DNA of 64,000 nt from Helopsaltes ochotensis. Its lineage: Eukaryota > Chordata > Aves > Passeriformes > Locustellidae. The translations under genes were made by a program, and so were the position numbers. Below are positions 38,201 to 50,200 of the stretch, one piece after another; position 1 is the first letter of the stretch; each line of letters begins with the position of its first letter. The notes beneath the pieces were generated by a model. The model saw only the letters and a list, made by a program, of their open reading frames with translations, was not told where the DNA came from and did no database searches. The stretch spans positions 1,842,127 through 1,906,126 of the forward strand of contig VXBM01000042.1 in NCBI GenBank assembly GCA_013400155.1, in the 5' to 3' direction.

Positions 38201-41200
38201 GCTGTGATTGTTGGAGATTGGTACAGGGCAGTGCAACCTGAACACAAGAACAACTGTGGCAGTGTCCTGCAATGCTTTTGAGCTGTAATGTATTTCTCTG
38301 CACCATCTTAACACATCTTTAGTAGCAGTGTAAATCATTCATTTTATTCACATGAAGTTCAGGAGTATTTTTATGCTTGTCCTGACCTGAATTTTTCCCT
38401 CAAACCTTACTGCATAAACTTTAGTAGGAAAGCTTATAAGGGTATAATCAGGACCTAACCAGCTGTAGATTAATTAGTGTAAGTCCTTGAAAATGTGCAA
38501 ATAAAAGGTCATTCCTTCTCTTCAGCAGATAGACTAGTGATCATTAAATTACATTTTAGAAGAGAGCTGCTTTTCTGAATGTATACACTGAAGTTAACAC
38601 TTGGTACCTAGGTTTAAGTCTGTATTTGCAGACATTCTTTTGAGAAGGGAGTGGTGATTACCTCCTCTGTCTTGGCTTAGAAGTGGACATTCAGCATGGA
38701 AAAATCAGCATCTGTAATTTCCTACAAAGACAAATTCACCACTTCCCCCCCCCTTTACATTTTCATCTATGATCAGAGTGATCTTTTCGCTGAAGCACCA
38801 AGAGGAGAAGAATCAAAAGAGAGAGAGGAGCAAGTAAGTGAAGGTAAGAATCAACATTGCCCTCTGTAGTCTTGTCTATGCTGTGATTTATTACTCCTAG
38901 CAGCTAGACTGTTTGTTCCCAAACTAGGAAGCCTCGTGCAGCAATTTCAGAGCAAGTCTCTTCTCCTCACCAGTCTTAATAGAGAATAGGTGTGTTGAAT
39001 TTTACATATGTTCACTATCATTTGGTACACATGCCTACTCTCCTAGAGCTGAAAGGATGTCCTTACTGCTGTTGGCAGAGCTCTCTGCATGTGTTGGGTT
39101 CTTGTTTCTTAAGTGTACTTTGCAGGATCCAGTTGTGGATTTGAGGGGAGCAGAGATTTCTTCTTGCAGGTTAATTCACATGAGTTTCCCACTAGGTGCA
39201 TACCTAGACCCTTAGGGACTCTGAGCACATATTCTGTATTGCAGAGCTTTTACTGAAGCACTGTATTTGATGAATTTTCAGATATGTGTTGGGAGAATAA
39301 GCCATTTTGTTTTGAATGTAATGTATTGAAGTGGTTTTGAATGTGTGAATGTGAACTGTTGCAAATAATGCTGTATGTAAACATGTAATGTGCTTATAAG
39401 CTTCAGTATAGTATATCTGTTCTGTGGAGTTTAAATGGAAAAAAATAGACTGTTACATATAATTGCAAAAGCCCAGAAGTTCAAGGAGAATGTGTAAAGA
39501 GTTCTGAGCTGTTAAGAAAGAAAAAGCAGCTCAGACAGCTTCTTGGATTCCTGTTTCTGTGGTAGAGTTCTGAAGGCTTTGACAGCATAAAATAAGTGCA
39601 TCCATTTGTATTGTACTTCCTATGATTTCAGCATCCTCTACAAAGTCCTTAAAGAAAGTTCCTGCAGGTGCAGTATTTCTGTTTCCAGGTATGATTTATT
39701 CAATAGCAAATTGCTTCATGCACAAAATGCTCTTTTCTTTAAAACCTTCTGCTAAGGTTTTAAAGAAAAAAACTATCCAAATACAGCAGCACTGCATTGC
39801 TTGATCATTTGCTTAATGACAAATACAGATGCTTCTACCATGCTAAGCTTAAACTGCAGCATGTTTTATGGATAATCAAAGATTCTGGAGGTAGGTGTCA
39901 CTGATGGCAGATATTAGCAACTGTCAGCTTCAAGTGTCATGCTCTGAACTTTCAGGAATTTATGTCACTTCAGCTGATACTATACAGCTTAATCCTGCTG
40001 TGCATATGTCACAGCTTCCACCTGTACTCTGAGAAGGAACTGCATTTTGATCTTTCACATTTGATCATATTCCCTTGGGTTAGAAGAAGAATAGTTTAAT
40101 AAACATCAAGTTCCTATGTTTAGATCAGTCTCGTTTTTCTGGTTTTGATTCGGAGGATCTGCATACATGGGGAAGAACCAGATCTATAACTTGGAGCTAA
40201 AAGTAAAAAAGAATTATACTAAGATCTCTCTTTCATACCAGAATACAAGTAATGAAAAGAAACATGTCCCCAGTCTTTTTGAATTTACTTACAAAGATTT
40301 CTGTCAATGGGCAGGCTCTTCACTTGATTGAGGTACCTGAATTTTAAGTTCTAGCCTTTCTTAATAAAGGCCTATTTTAAGACTGGCTTCAGTAGACTGA
40401 GCCCTCAGATAGCATAATTTTTAGAGTAGGAAGTACACAGATACAGACTTTTTACTCCAGGGTCAAATATATATGTCAACAGTGGGACTTCTACATAATT
40501 GTAAAACTCAGTAGCAGAGTTTAAAACAGCAGATTAATGTATGGGATTTTTTCAGCCTTTCTTCTTTCTTGGAGGTACTATTCTCTAAGCAGGGAGCTTA
40601 GTCTTTAGTTGCTCCTGGTCAATAACTTGTAGACAGGCTTAAGTCACCGGAGAAAAGCCATGATTGAGGCTCCTTTTCTATTCCAGTGAAGAATTTATTT
40701 AGCAACTCAGTAATCTTTAATAAATAACCAAATTTTGTGGCTGTATTCCTGTCAATCCTGAGGCACTTTTTAATTGCATAATACACTTTTTTTAAAATAA
40801 GAGCCTGCTGCTGATCAAAATTTATGCAGTCTGCTGACTTAACCAAATACCAGTTGTTCTACTTTCTGCCAGACTTTCGTTTAAGTATCTCCCCACCTCT
40901 GTCTCATTTCCAAGCATCTACATGTGAGAAGCAAACAGGCTTAGAAGTGTTTGCAGATGATCACGCACTTACCACTGCAGCCGGCCGTTTCCAGGGCAGA
41001 TGCAGGAGGAGCAGTTGCTCTGGCTGGCTCTACTTAATCATTAATTAGTGCCATACCTGGCGTGCGCAGGGATCTCACGGCCAGACCCAACCTCGTACCG
41101 CAGTACGGCTGGTGGGCCCACGTGGCAAGTGTGGCTCCTGGGGAGAACTCAGTCACCTGCCCTTCCCTCTCCCCAAGCACCTTACCACTTCGATTGGGCC

Positions 41201-44200
41201 ACAGTGGTGTGGTGTACTAGTTATTAGAGTAGGATTCTGGTTTGGGAAGTCCATAGGGACAACAATGTGGGACTAATGAGTCTTCTAGCTTCAACACAAA
41301 GCCTGGCTGCTGTTCCTAAGGAAGATGAGCAGGTTTGAGGAAGAAATAGCTGCAGTGACAGTGAGGAGCTGTCTGTGACTTGGCTTTATCAGAATGTGTC
41401 TAGCTAATGCTTTTGATGTGGCACTGTTGCAGGAGAACCTTAAAAGTTGCTGACATGGAAACTGTATCTGATGTCACTTACTATGGCACAAGTTCAGCTT
41501 TTTGGTAACTCTGGCAATGTTATTTTGATTTTTATTCTGCTCCCATCTGACCTTCAGGAGGAAGTGATGTGTTTAGTTCCAATGTAACTGGGGAAAAAGA
41601 CAAGAAATCTGCAGCACAGAGCACAGAAAAAACTCCTAAACAACGTGGGAAAGTTGTTCTATTTGATAATGATGATGATGATGACGACTTCTTTGTGGAA
41701 GCAGCTAAAAAGCCTCCAGATCCAGGTACCTCTAAACATTTGTGGTGCAAGATTAAACACTGAAGGTCATCAAAATTCAAAGTGGTTGGAACCAATGAGT
41801 TATAAAATTCAAACTTTCATCACTGCTACTTCCACTTGGGTTTTGAAGAGTTATGGTTTTGGTTGGTTTTTGGTGTTCCATTATAGAGGGATTTTTTGTC
41901 ATTGGTATTTCTTTCCATCAGAGTTGTGTGGGGCTGGTTTGTTTGTACATGCTCTCCCCTGACTTTTCTCTCTAAGGATGCTCCTCTACCACTAGGGCAG
42001 TATCTAGATTTGAATCAGGGAATTGGTACAGGCTTTATTCACACAGCCTTGAATCTTTGTGCCCAACATTCCCCATTAGCAGGGTCTAGGCCTGTACTAA
42101 GCCAATACAAAACACTGTCTTTAGAGGTGCCAGCTGACTCAGCTGCTTGACTGCATATTTTGTCACCAGTGCTTTCAGGTAAATGGTGTTTCACTTTGAC
42201 AGCTTGTCTGGCTTTTTCTCTCAAAGATTCCTGATGTTGGTCATGACTAAACAGTATGGTATCTTTTGAGACTCTCTTATCTTCTCTTGTTCTGTACTCC
42301 TCATGGCCCTGTATCTTTGGTCTCTTTATGTAGTCAAGTCCACAGCTGACCTATTTGATGATGATGATGATGATGGTGACTTATTCAAGGAGAAACCTGC
42401 TGTTCCTTCTGTGGTTGCTGGCACAACTAAAGAAACAGAAAGCCATAGGGAGGCAATCGTGGAAAAGAAGGTAATGGCATATAAATGGATTATATGGTTG
42501 AGGTTTTAGGAAAAAGTTTCTAGTGCAGCTGAAGTAGTATTTCCATATACAGGACTATGAAAATGACATATTTATGAAATAGGACTAGGTTCACAGGGTC
42601 TTCCATAATGTAGTGCTTCAGTGGTCCTTAAATGCCTTTTGCCTTTTAAACTTGGGGTTTATTTGAGGTTTTTATTTGTGTGGACAGTGATTTGTAAGAA
42701 TCTTATTAAGGCAGAATTGAAATGAGACCAAAATGAGAAGCCTCTGGTAGTAAAAAGTGTTTATGAATTTCATGGCTGAAATGAAACCAGCCTGAATTAC
42801 AAACCTTTGGCGTCACATTCCTGTGCTGCAGAGACTTTCTGCTCTTACACCAGCCACTGACAGCAACTTAACTGGTAACCCATAGCTTATGTGTACTAAG
42901 GGAGAGGAGGGAGGTGTCACAGTTCTACCTAAGCATATACAAAACTTGGAGTGTTTAGAAAACTGTTTTTCAGCTGAAAACTCCTCTAGGTTGTAGTAAG
43001 CTTTGAATGTGGTGCTGAGCACATATGTAGAGAGTTACCAGGACCTCCTAATACCCTCTCCACTTTCAGAACAGTGCCTTGAGGAAAGTAGTAATGCTCT
43101 TTTCTGTACTAGTTTCTATACTAGATACTGTATATACTCATTTTATATTTTCTTCCAATGAGTATTTGAACATAACTAGCTGCAGTGACTCTTCTCCCCT
43201 CTGGACTGACAAGTACAGTGCCGGGGATGTCTAATGCAAATTGCTGTAACACTTTCTCCATATTGTCCTATGAGAAGCACCTGAGCACAGGGCAAAGCCA
43301 GTTTCTAATTTTGCTGCACTGCAAGAGTATCAGTGAAGTGGGAGCAGTGTTGGGAAGCCTCTCACAGCACTTGGCTTTTCTGGAGAAGAGGATGAGAACT
43401 GATTTCAGCAGCACCCTTCCTGCTCAGTCAGGAAGAGAGGGCTATTTTATACTCCAAGCTTTATGACAGTAGTGCTTGAGTCTGGGATCGTTCTAAGTTT
43501 AATGGTAATATAGCTGGTGGCAGGCTGGGGCTGCAGGAAATGATGGCTGGCATAAACTGCCCTTGTCGTTTATGAAGCACAGCTTGTTAAAAAAACATTT
43601 TCCTTTAGCTCACGAGGTCTAGCATGAGTTGCTGCATACATTGTTCTGCTGAGAAGGATGGTATGGCAGAGGAGGCCTGTGGTTAAGACCTGCAAGTCAC
43701 TTGTGCATAGCACATGAGTTTTGGACGTCAGCCCATGGGTGGCAAGCCTGGGTTCTGTCCTTTCAGCTGCTGGGATTTTACCGTCAGCATGCCTCTTGGC
43801 GGGGGTCTGTCATAGTTTAGGAAAGGTACTTCCCAGTTTAGTCGCCCCACTGCAACCACGGTGTTGATCACTCCTGCCACCCCTCTGTCCCTGGGAAGGG
43901 CAAAAGAGGGGAATTGAAAGCACAAAAGGTAAAGATCAGGGGTTGCGATAAAACCAATTTACTTGAAACAGAAATGAGATCAGAAAGCAAACAGCAACAG
44001 CAGCAATACTAATGACAAAAGGTACAAAAAAGAGACAAATGATTCCTCTGCCACGCTGAGCTGACTCAGAGAGAGCACTTCTGGAAAGAGACTCCCTTCC
44101 CTTCCCCCTGCCCCCAGGAGTGACATGAGGTGGTATAAAATAACTCTGGGTCCTGGCCACACCCCCTCCTGGCAACTGCAAAAAAATGTGTCTAGATGTG

Positions 44201-47200
44201 CCAGTCCTTACTGAATCTAAATGGGTGCTGATGCAGTATCTTTGTTTGTCCTAAAGAGTCAACCACCTTCAGGTGAGGACTTCAAGCCTTTATCTGAAAC
44301 ACCTCCAAGAAAACAAAGGGGCCTTTTCTCTGATGAGGAGGATTCTGAAGTGAGTATTTCTTTGAGGAATCCCTACAGAAATCCTTGGGATCTCAGTCAT
44401 CCTGACTTCAGTCCACTTGTATCTGGGGACTCTTTATGCATTTTTGTAGGATTGGGAAATCTGACATCCCCGCATGTACTCCTAGCTGTTCTGAAAGTTT
44501 CTCTTGCTCCAAGAGTGAAAGCTCTGTGATTATTTTCCCTGTCTTCAGGGAGTTAAACATTAGTGGTACACACAGGCATAAATTAAAAGCCTAAAGACAG
44601 GAAGGAGCAGCAAATGAAGAGTAAGAATCATTAAAGGCTGAATATGTTTCATTTTGGCTTTCAGCTAGCTATTAATCTGCAAAGATGAGGAAAATCCATG
44701 TGCAATTGCAAGTGATTGGTACATCAGACAAGGCATCAACTACTTCATAGGCATTCTAAACATCTTTTTTTTCCATAAGGAAAAGCATGAATGTCCCCTT
44801 TAGAGTTCTTAAACATGCAGCCTTGCTTTGCAAAGTGACATTTCTTTGGTTTGCACAGGATTTATTTTCATCAAGTAAACCTGTGAAGTCCAAAGTTACA
44901 TCTCTCCCCACCAGCAAGTCCATGACAAAAGCTCCACTTTCCTTGTTTGATGATGATGAAGAGGTAAGTACCACTTCCTGATACTGCCTGTGTGTGGGAA
45001 CCCACCTGCACAGGCTGTTGCAAATGCAGCAGAAAATATTCAGAAATTTACAACACTGGGCTTGCAAACGGAGCACTAAATTGATCTTGCATTGTGCAGC
45101 AGTTCTGAGCGTGTGGACAGCACTGTGGAGGAGAGTGGGACTGGGGAATTTTCCAAGTTCTTGAGGTCTTTTAAGTAGTTTGCAGTCACTGCATTTCACC
45201 TCTGGACCTAAACACAAAGGATGTTATCCCTCTGACTGAGAGAACTAGAGAACACGGAGCACTAGAACAAATACGAGCTTCAATAAGCTGTTTTATCCTA
45301 AACCTGTACTACCTGTCACATAGATGACTTCTTGCTTCTCTTGTTATGGGTGTTGAATTCTTTTTCTATCACTCTTCAGTGTGTAAGAATGGTGACTGCT
45401 GGTATGGAAACAGAGGTCAGAGCACAAGTTTGTGCAAGAAACCTTAAAAAAATTGAATTAGTGTGTGCTTTTTAAATCTTTTTACCCAGTGGTAGTTACT
45501 CAGCTCGCTTAATGCCAATCCTCAGAATAGGATTCATCCTGCATTTCATTATATGGATTAGAAACAGTGCCCCATTGTGTTGGCTGCTGTGCTGCAGAAT
45601 TGCTGAGTGGTGGTTTTTGGCTGCTGGTCACGTCTTGTGCTGGAGAATCTGTGAGCCAGAACCAGGCTATGTGCTTACAGGCTTCTGGTCTATCGAAGGC
45701 TGTATGTATAGTATTCCTTGTACCAGAATATGGTGTTGTACTTGAAATTGTCTTCAGAAAACACCATTTCTGTACCCTACTTAAATGATAAGTGATGGCA
45801 ACAGTATCTTACATGCTGATGATTTCTCAATGAGCTTTTCTCTGTGGCTTTGGCTTTTAAATTTTAAATTTTGTATAATATTATATTTTATTTTGTTTTA
45901 AGGATCTCTTTGGTGTGGGACCTGCCAAGAAGCACCAGGAAAAACCCCCAGAAGAGAGAGCAAAACAGTCAGGACCTCTCAAGAAAGCTTCCAGCTTATT
46001 GTTCAGCAGTGATGAGGAGGTACTGAGGAGTGAGATTTGGTTGAAAGTGGTTACTCGGCTCTATGCTGAGCAAAGCATAAAACTTCTGAGAAGGGAACCA
46101 CAGACCAACTCTGCTGGGTCCACATGCTATGTCTACCCCAATCCTTTGATTTGTTTGCAACTAAGGATGCTGATCCTTGATCCCAATTTTCACGGCATCT
46201 AGGTAATAGAAGTCATGTGGAAGAGAAAATCAGTATTTTCAATGTAATTTATAGAAAGTTAGATAGGAAATTGAGACTTGCCAACAAATTTGAGTTAAAA
46301 ACACTAAAAGGGAAAAATAAGTTTGTTCTTACTGCTTTAAATTCTGTAAGGAAAGTTTAGCAGTTCTAGATAGGTATGTGTTGAGGTTTTCTTTGTTTTG
46401 AGGTGAGTTTCTTTGTGGTTTAGTTTATTGGAATTTTTATTTGCTTAAGTTTTGGTGGTTTTTCCCTTTGTTTGGCTGTTTTGGTTTTTTAAATCTAGGG
46501 ATGGGAAAATGATACATAAATAATAAGGCTTCCTATAGAGCAGCCCTCTTCTAGAGATGGGCTAGGTATTGTCCTTCATCTTAAATGAAAGCCAGACACT
46601 GAATTAGATTAAAAACTTAAAAATTAAAAACTTGTCTGGAAACCTCTGAATTAGCTCATATGAATAGGATCCAGACTCTTCCTAGTCCTCCTACCTCTCA
46701 AAATTACTCTGTTGCATAGACTTTATTACTTGTCCTGTAATTGCTTGTTGAGTAGACACCAGTAATATCTTTAGATGCATTTTTATCTTAATGTAGAATA
46801 AACCAAGTTCAAACTTTGTCATGCCTGTAGTCCCTTTCACAAAGATGACAAAGGTGGGAAACTGGGGAAAGCCACTTGAAATGCTGGGAATAGCAAAACA
46901 AACAAGGCTGAAGTATCTTGTTTAGTGTATAGACTTGAATAAATGGTAGCTGTGGGAGGAGGTGTGTGCCTGGGGGAGAAGTAGGTGTGAAGGAAGTAAG
47001 TGCAGCATTGAGCACTCTAGTAATGAGGTGTCTTGGGTGTGTATGTGGTAGGTTTTTCTTTTTTTTTTTTTTAGTTTGTTCCCATACACCAAACTTGCTA
47101 GCTATATAAGTGGCTCCAGTCAGGTTCTACTGAGTGACCCTACTCTTGTGACACTGCAGTTGACACTGACCTCAGTTGTCAAGAGCAGCTGTAACAAAGT

Positions 47201-50200
47201 GTGTATACCCTATTTTGCTGGATTAATACTGTGTGCCAAAAAGTGACCAGGCCCTCTGCAAAGCCTGAGCAATGTCAGATTACAGTGGCTAAAATGCAGG
47301 CAGCTAAGTAAACTAGTAGAGAGATGAAAAGGCTTCCAAGATGATGAAATGTTCCTTATAGAGAAGATTGCAAAGTGGCTTTGACCAAGACAAAAGAAAA
47401 CTTGTTCCTTCTTTTTAAGGAACACTGGAATGTCTCCAAGCCAGCTAAACCTCCTTCTGAAGATGGCCGAAAAGACCCTGCAACACCAGCTAGCACTGTC
47501 AGTCAGGCCAGAGACGTGAAGACAACAAGCCTCTTTGAGGAAGAGGATGAGGACGATTTATTTGCAATCACTAAAGAGAGGTGACAGTCCTGGGAGAGGA
47601 GTGTGGAGGCATTTATTCAGAACAGCCCAGCAGCCCTTTCAAAGCCAGATGGACCCAGACATATTGCAAGTGTTGGTTCCTGGTACTGTTGTGAGAAGGA
47701 AGTAGGGGTGTGTGAGTAGGAAGGGGCAGTGCTGGGCTATTCTCTATCTTTGGTGGGTCATTCTCCTTGCCGCCACTGAACTGGCCTTTCTATTTCTATG
47801 TGAATGATATAAAATCCTCTTGGCCTTTTTTTATCTCCACTTCTGCAGAAAGCTTTGCAGACAAAAAAGAGGGTGTTAGAATTGCTGGGACGGTGAGGAA
47901 GCTAAGTGCTGTATCTGGGAACACTTGCTGCAAATGATGGTCCTAAGCAACGCTTTTAAACAAATGCAGCTCATAGCCACTGAATCTTCCACTTTCTTCT
48001 CTTTCTCACTGCAGCCAAAGAAAGCCACAGAAGCCATCATTGTTGTTTGAAGATGATGATAGCAATGGAGAATCATTCTTCAGCTCCCAATCAATGCTAC
48101 TTCCTTCAGCTGCTAAAGCTGCAGTGGTAACTCCCAATTCTTTTAAAACTAACATGGAGCACTTAATCTTTTTACAGCCTATGTTCATTGTTAGGTACTG
48201 AATATAAGTCTAACTCATTTTACACAATGGGAGCATTGGGAAATGGGAAGTCTGAACTCTTACATGTACACTCTTACTACAATTAGCCTAATAGAGACTT
48301 CAAAATTTTCTTTACCACTTACCCTAAGTTTGTTTGGTTTATGCTAAAAGCCCTTCCTAAGGATGTTTTGAAAGCTGTCAACCATTAAATTTAACACTAA
48401 AAGGAATAAACAGCTTACTGCTGACTCAGTAGCCAGGGTTAACCTTTCATGTTACCCTACACAAGGTGATTCAGATGTGTAAAGAGGCTTAATACTGGCC
48501 TTCCCTTTCGTGTATTCATGCCATCCTCTGTCTTACAAACTTAGCCCATGATGTACTGATTGTCTGGTTGTGCTTTGGAATTGAGAGTAGGAGATGCAAG
48601 GGTTTAATAAAGCTGTATCTGTAGAGGGGATTCCTGTACGTGTGCTTCCTGGCACTCTTCGACCAGGTTCAAAAACTCATAATACTGGAAATTAAAAGTC
48701 ACAAACCAGAATGTCCTATGGGAGGAAAATAGGAGAAGTCACATATGTTGCCAATGTCCTAGACCTCTGCAGTAGGCAAACTGAGACTCTGCTATCCCAC
48801 ACAGCATACGCTTTTTATATATAACCACCAATTCTGTGTTGCCAACATTCTCCTAATTTTGCAGGAGAAAGCAAAACCAGCACAAGCACCACCTACCTTT
48901 AATGAAGAAGAAAAGGAGGAAAAGGAAGATCTGCCTGATAAAACAGTGAAGTCTAAGCAGGTAGAAGATATATTGTGGTGTTCAGAAGAGCCTGGAGCAG
49001 CCTCTGTGCCTCGAGGAACAGATGTTGCAGGGCAGCAAACAAAGGAAAAAGTGAGGGATTTTCTTACATTAACCTGAAGTTTGGTAAAGATTCCGTTAAA
49101 CTGCAATCAAACAGTGCTCATCTGGCACAGAAGTATTTTTCCGGATTGGAGGAAGGAGTAACTGTCTCCATTAAGCAAAATCACTTGTCAGTCAAACAGC
49201 AAATTGATTAAATGGCATTTAAAAGTTGTTTCCTAACTGATGTCCTTGAGAGGGATTAGGATTTTTTGTGGGGGGGAAGGAGGTAGGCAGAATCTGTTCT
49301 GGTTTTCCCTCCAGCGTGAGTTGGGTAATCTTCATTTACATGAACAGACCTTTCCCTTAAAACATAGCCTGTATTAATATATAGATTTTTCTTCAAGCTC
49401 AGTTACTTTGTTTCACCATGATGTGTGAGGATTTATAAATTAATAAATGTTGTTATGGCCTTCAGGATTGTGAATTTATGCTGGGCAATACTGTTACAGA
49501 ACAGTATTGATGAGTATTGAGTGTATTATTGCAGAAGCTTCAGAAGAAGTGATCTTTGGCATAGTCTCACTAAGTAACTGTTGAGGAATTACCAGCTGAT
49601 GGATTACCATTGTAGTTCTTACTCTTCACATTTTTCCTGAGCCCATTTAAGGTTCTGCTAGTGCTGTTCACTCTAAAGGAGCCCAAGTGGTATGAGCTAG
49701 GTAACTCAGAGACAGTGGCAGAGCTGCTAGTGCAACCTTGTGGTGCACATGCAACCTGACAGAGATGAGGAGAAAACCTTATGCAGGAAGCTGCTTATCA
49801 CTAGTGCCACGGGGTAGGGTAGAGGAAATTTGTCTTCCTTTCAGAGCTGAAATGTGTGTTCTTTTCTTTGTCCACTGTCTCTTACTAACCTGCATATTGA
49901 TATTCTCTCTGCTTCGGAAAAATTATTTGAATACAGTTCCCTGCTTGGTAGTGATTGCAGAGCTCTGACCAATGCTGGTATTTAACCAAGAAAGCTTAGT
50001 GGAGTTTTTGGGCAAACCTGAAATAAACAACAGGCTGATGTATTATTTATTTTTTTCTTCTTTGGTGGAGCCTTTTGCAGTAATATCTTCAGAGCCAGCT
50101 GGCAGTTCAGATCTGTTTGCAACATCACCACCAACTCTGGAGAAAGATGTGAAGAGCCAAGCTAAGAAAGTGTTAAGCTTATTTGAGGAAGAAGAGGAGG

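Noticed and set aside
41180..41300. tRNA-like A-box phrase (TAGTTATTAGAGTAGGATTC)
   Set aside because: No credible B box, anticodon arm or acceptor pairing; at most a decayed SINE, which could not be shown.
44756..45217. 153-codon minus-strand frame
   Set aside because: Antisense to a WASHC2 exon; serine-rich runs are the mirror of GAT/GAA acidic codons on the plus strand.
49051..49211. Frame just past the exon at 48,865 containing LKFGKDSV, similar to a mammalian WASHC2 phrase
   Set aside because: It is in a different frame from the exon, no splice site restores it, and the exon end at 49,050 already aligns with the mammalian protein.
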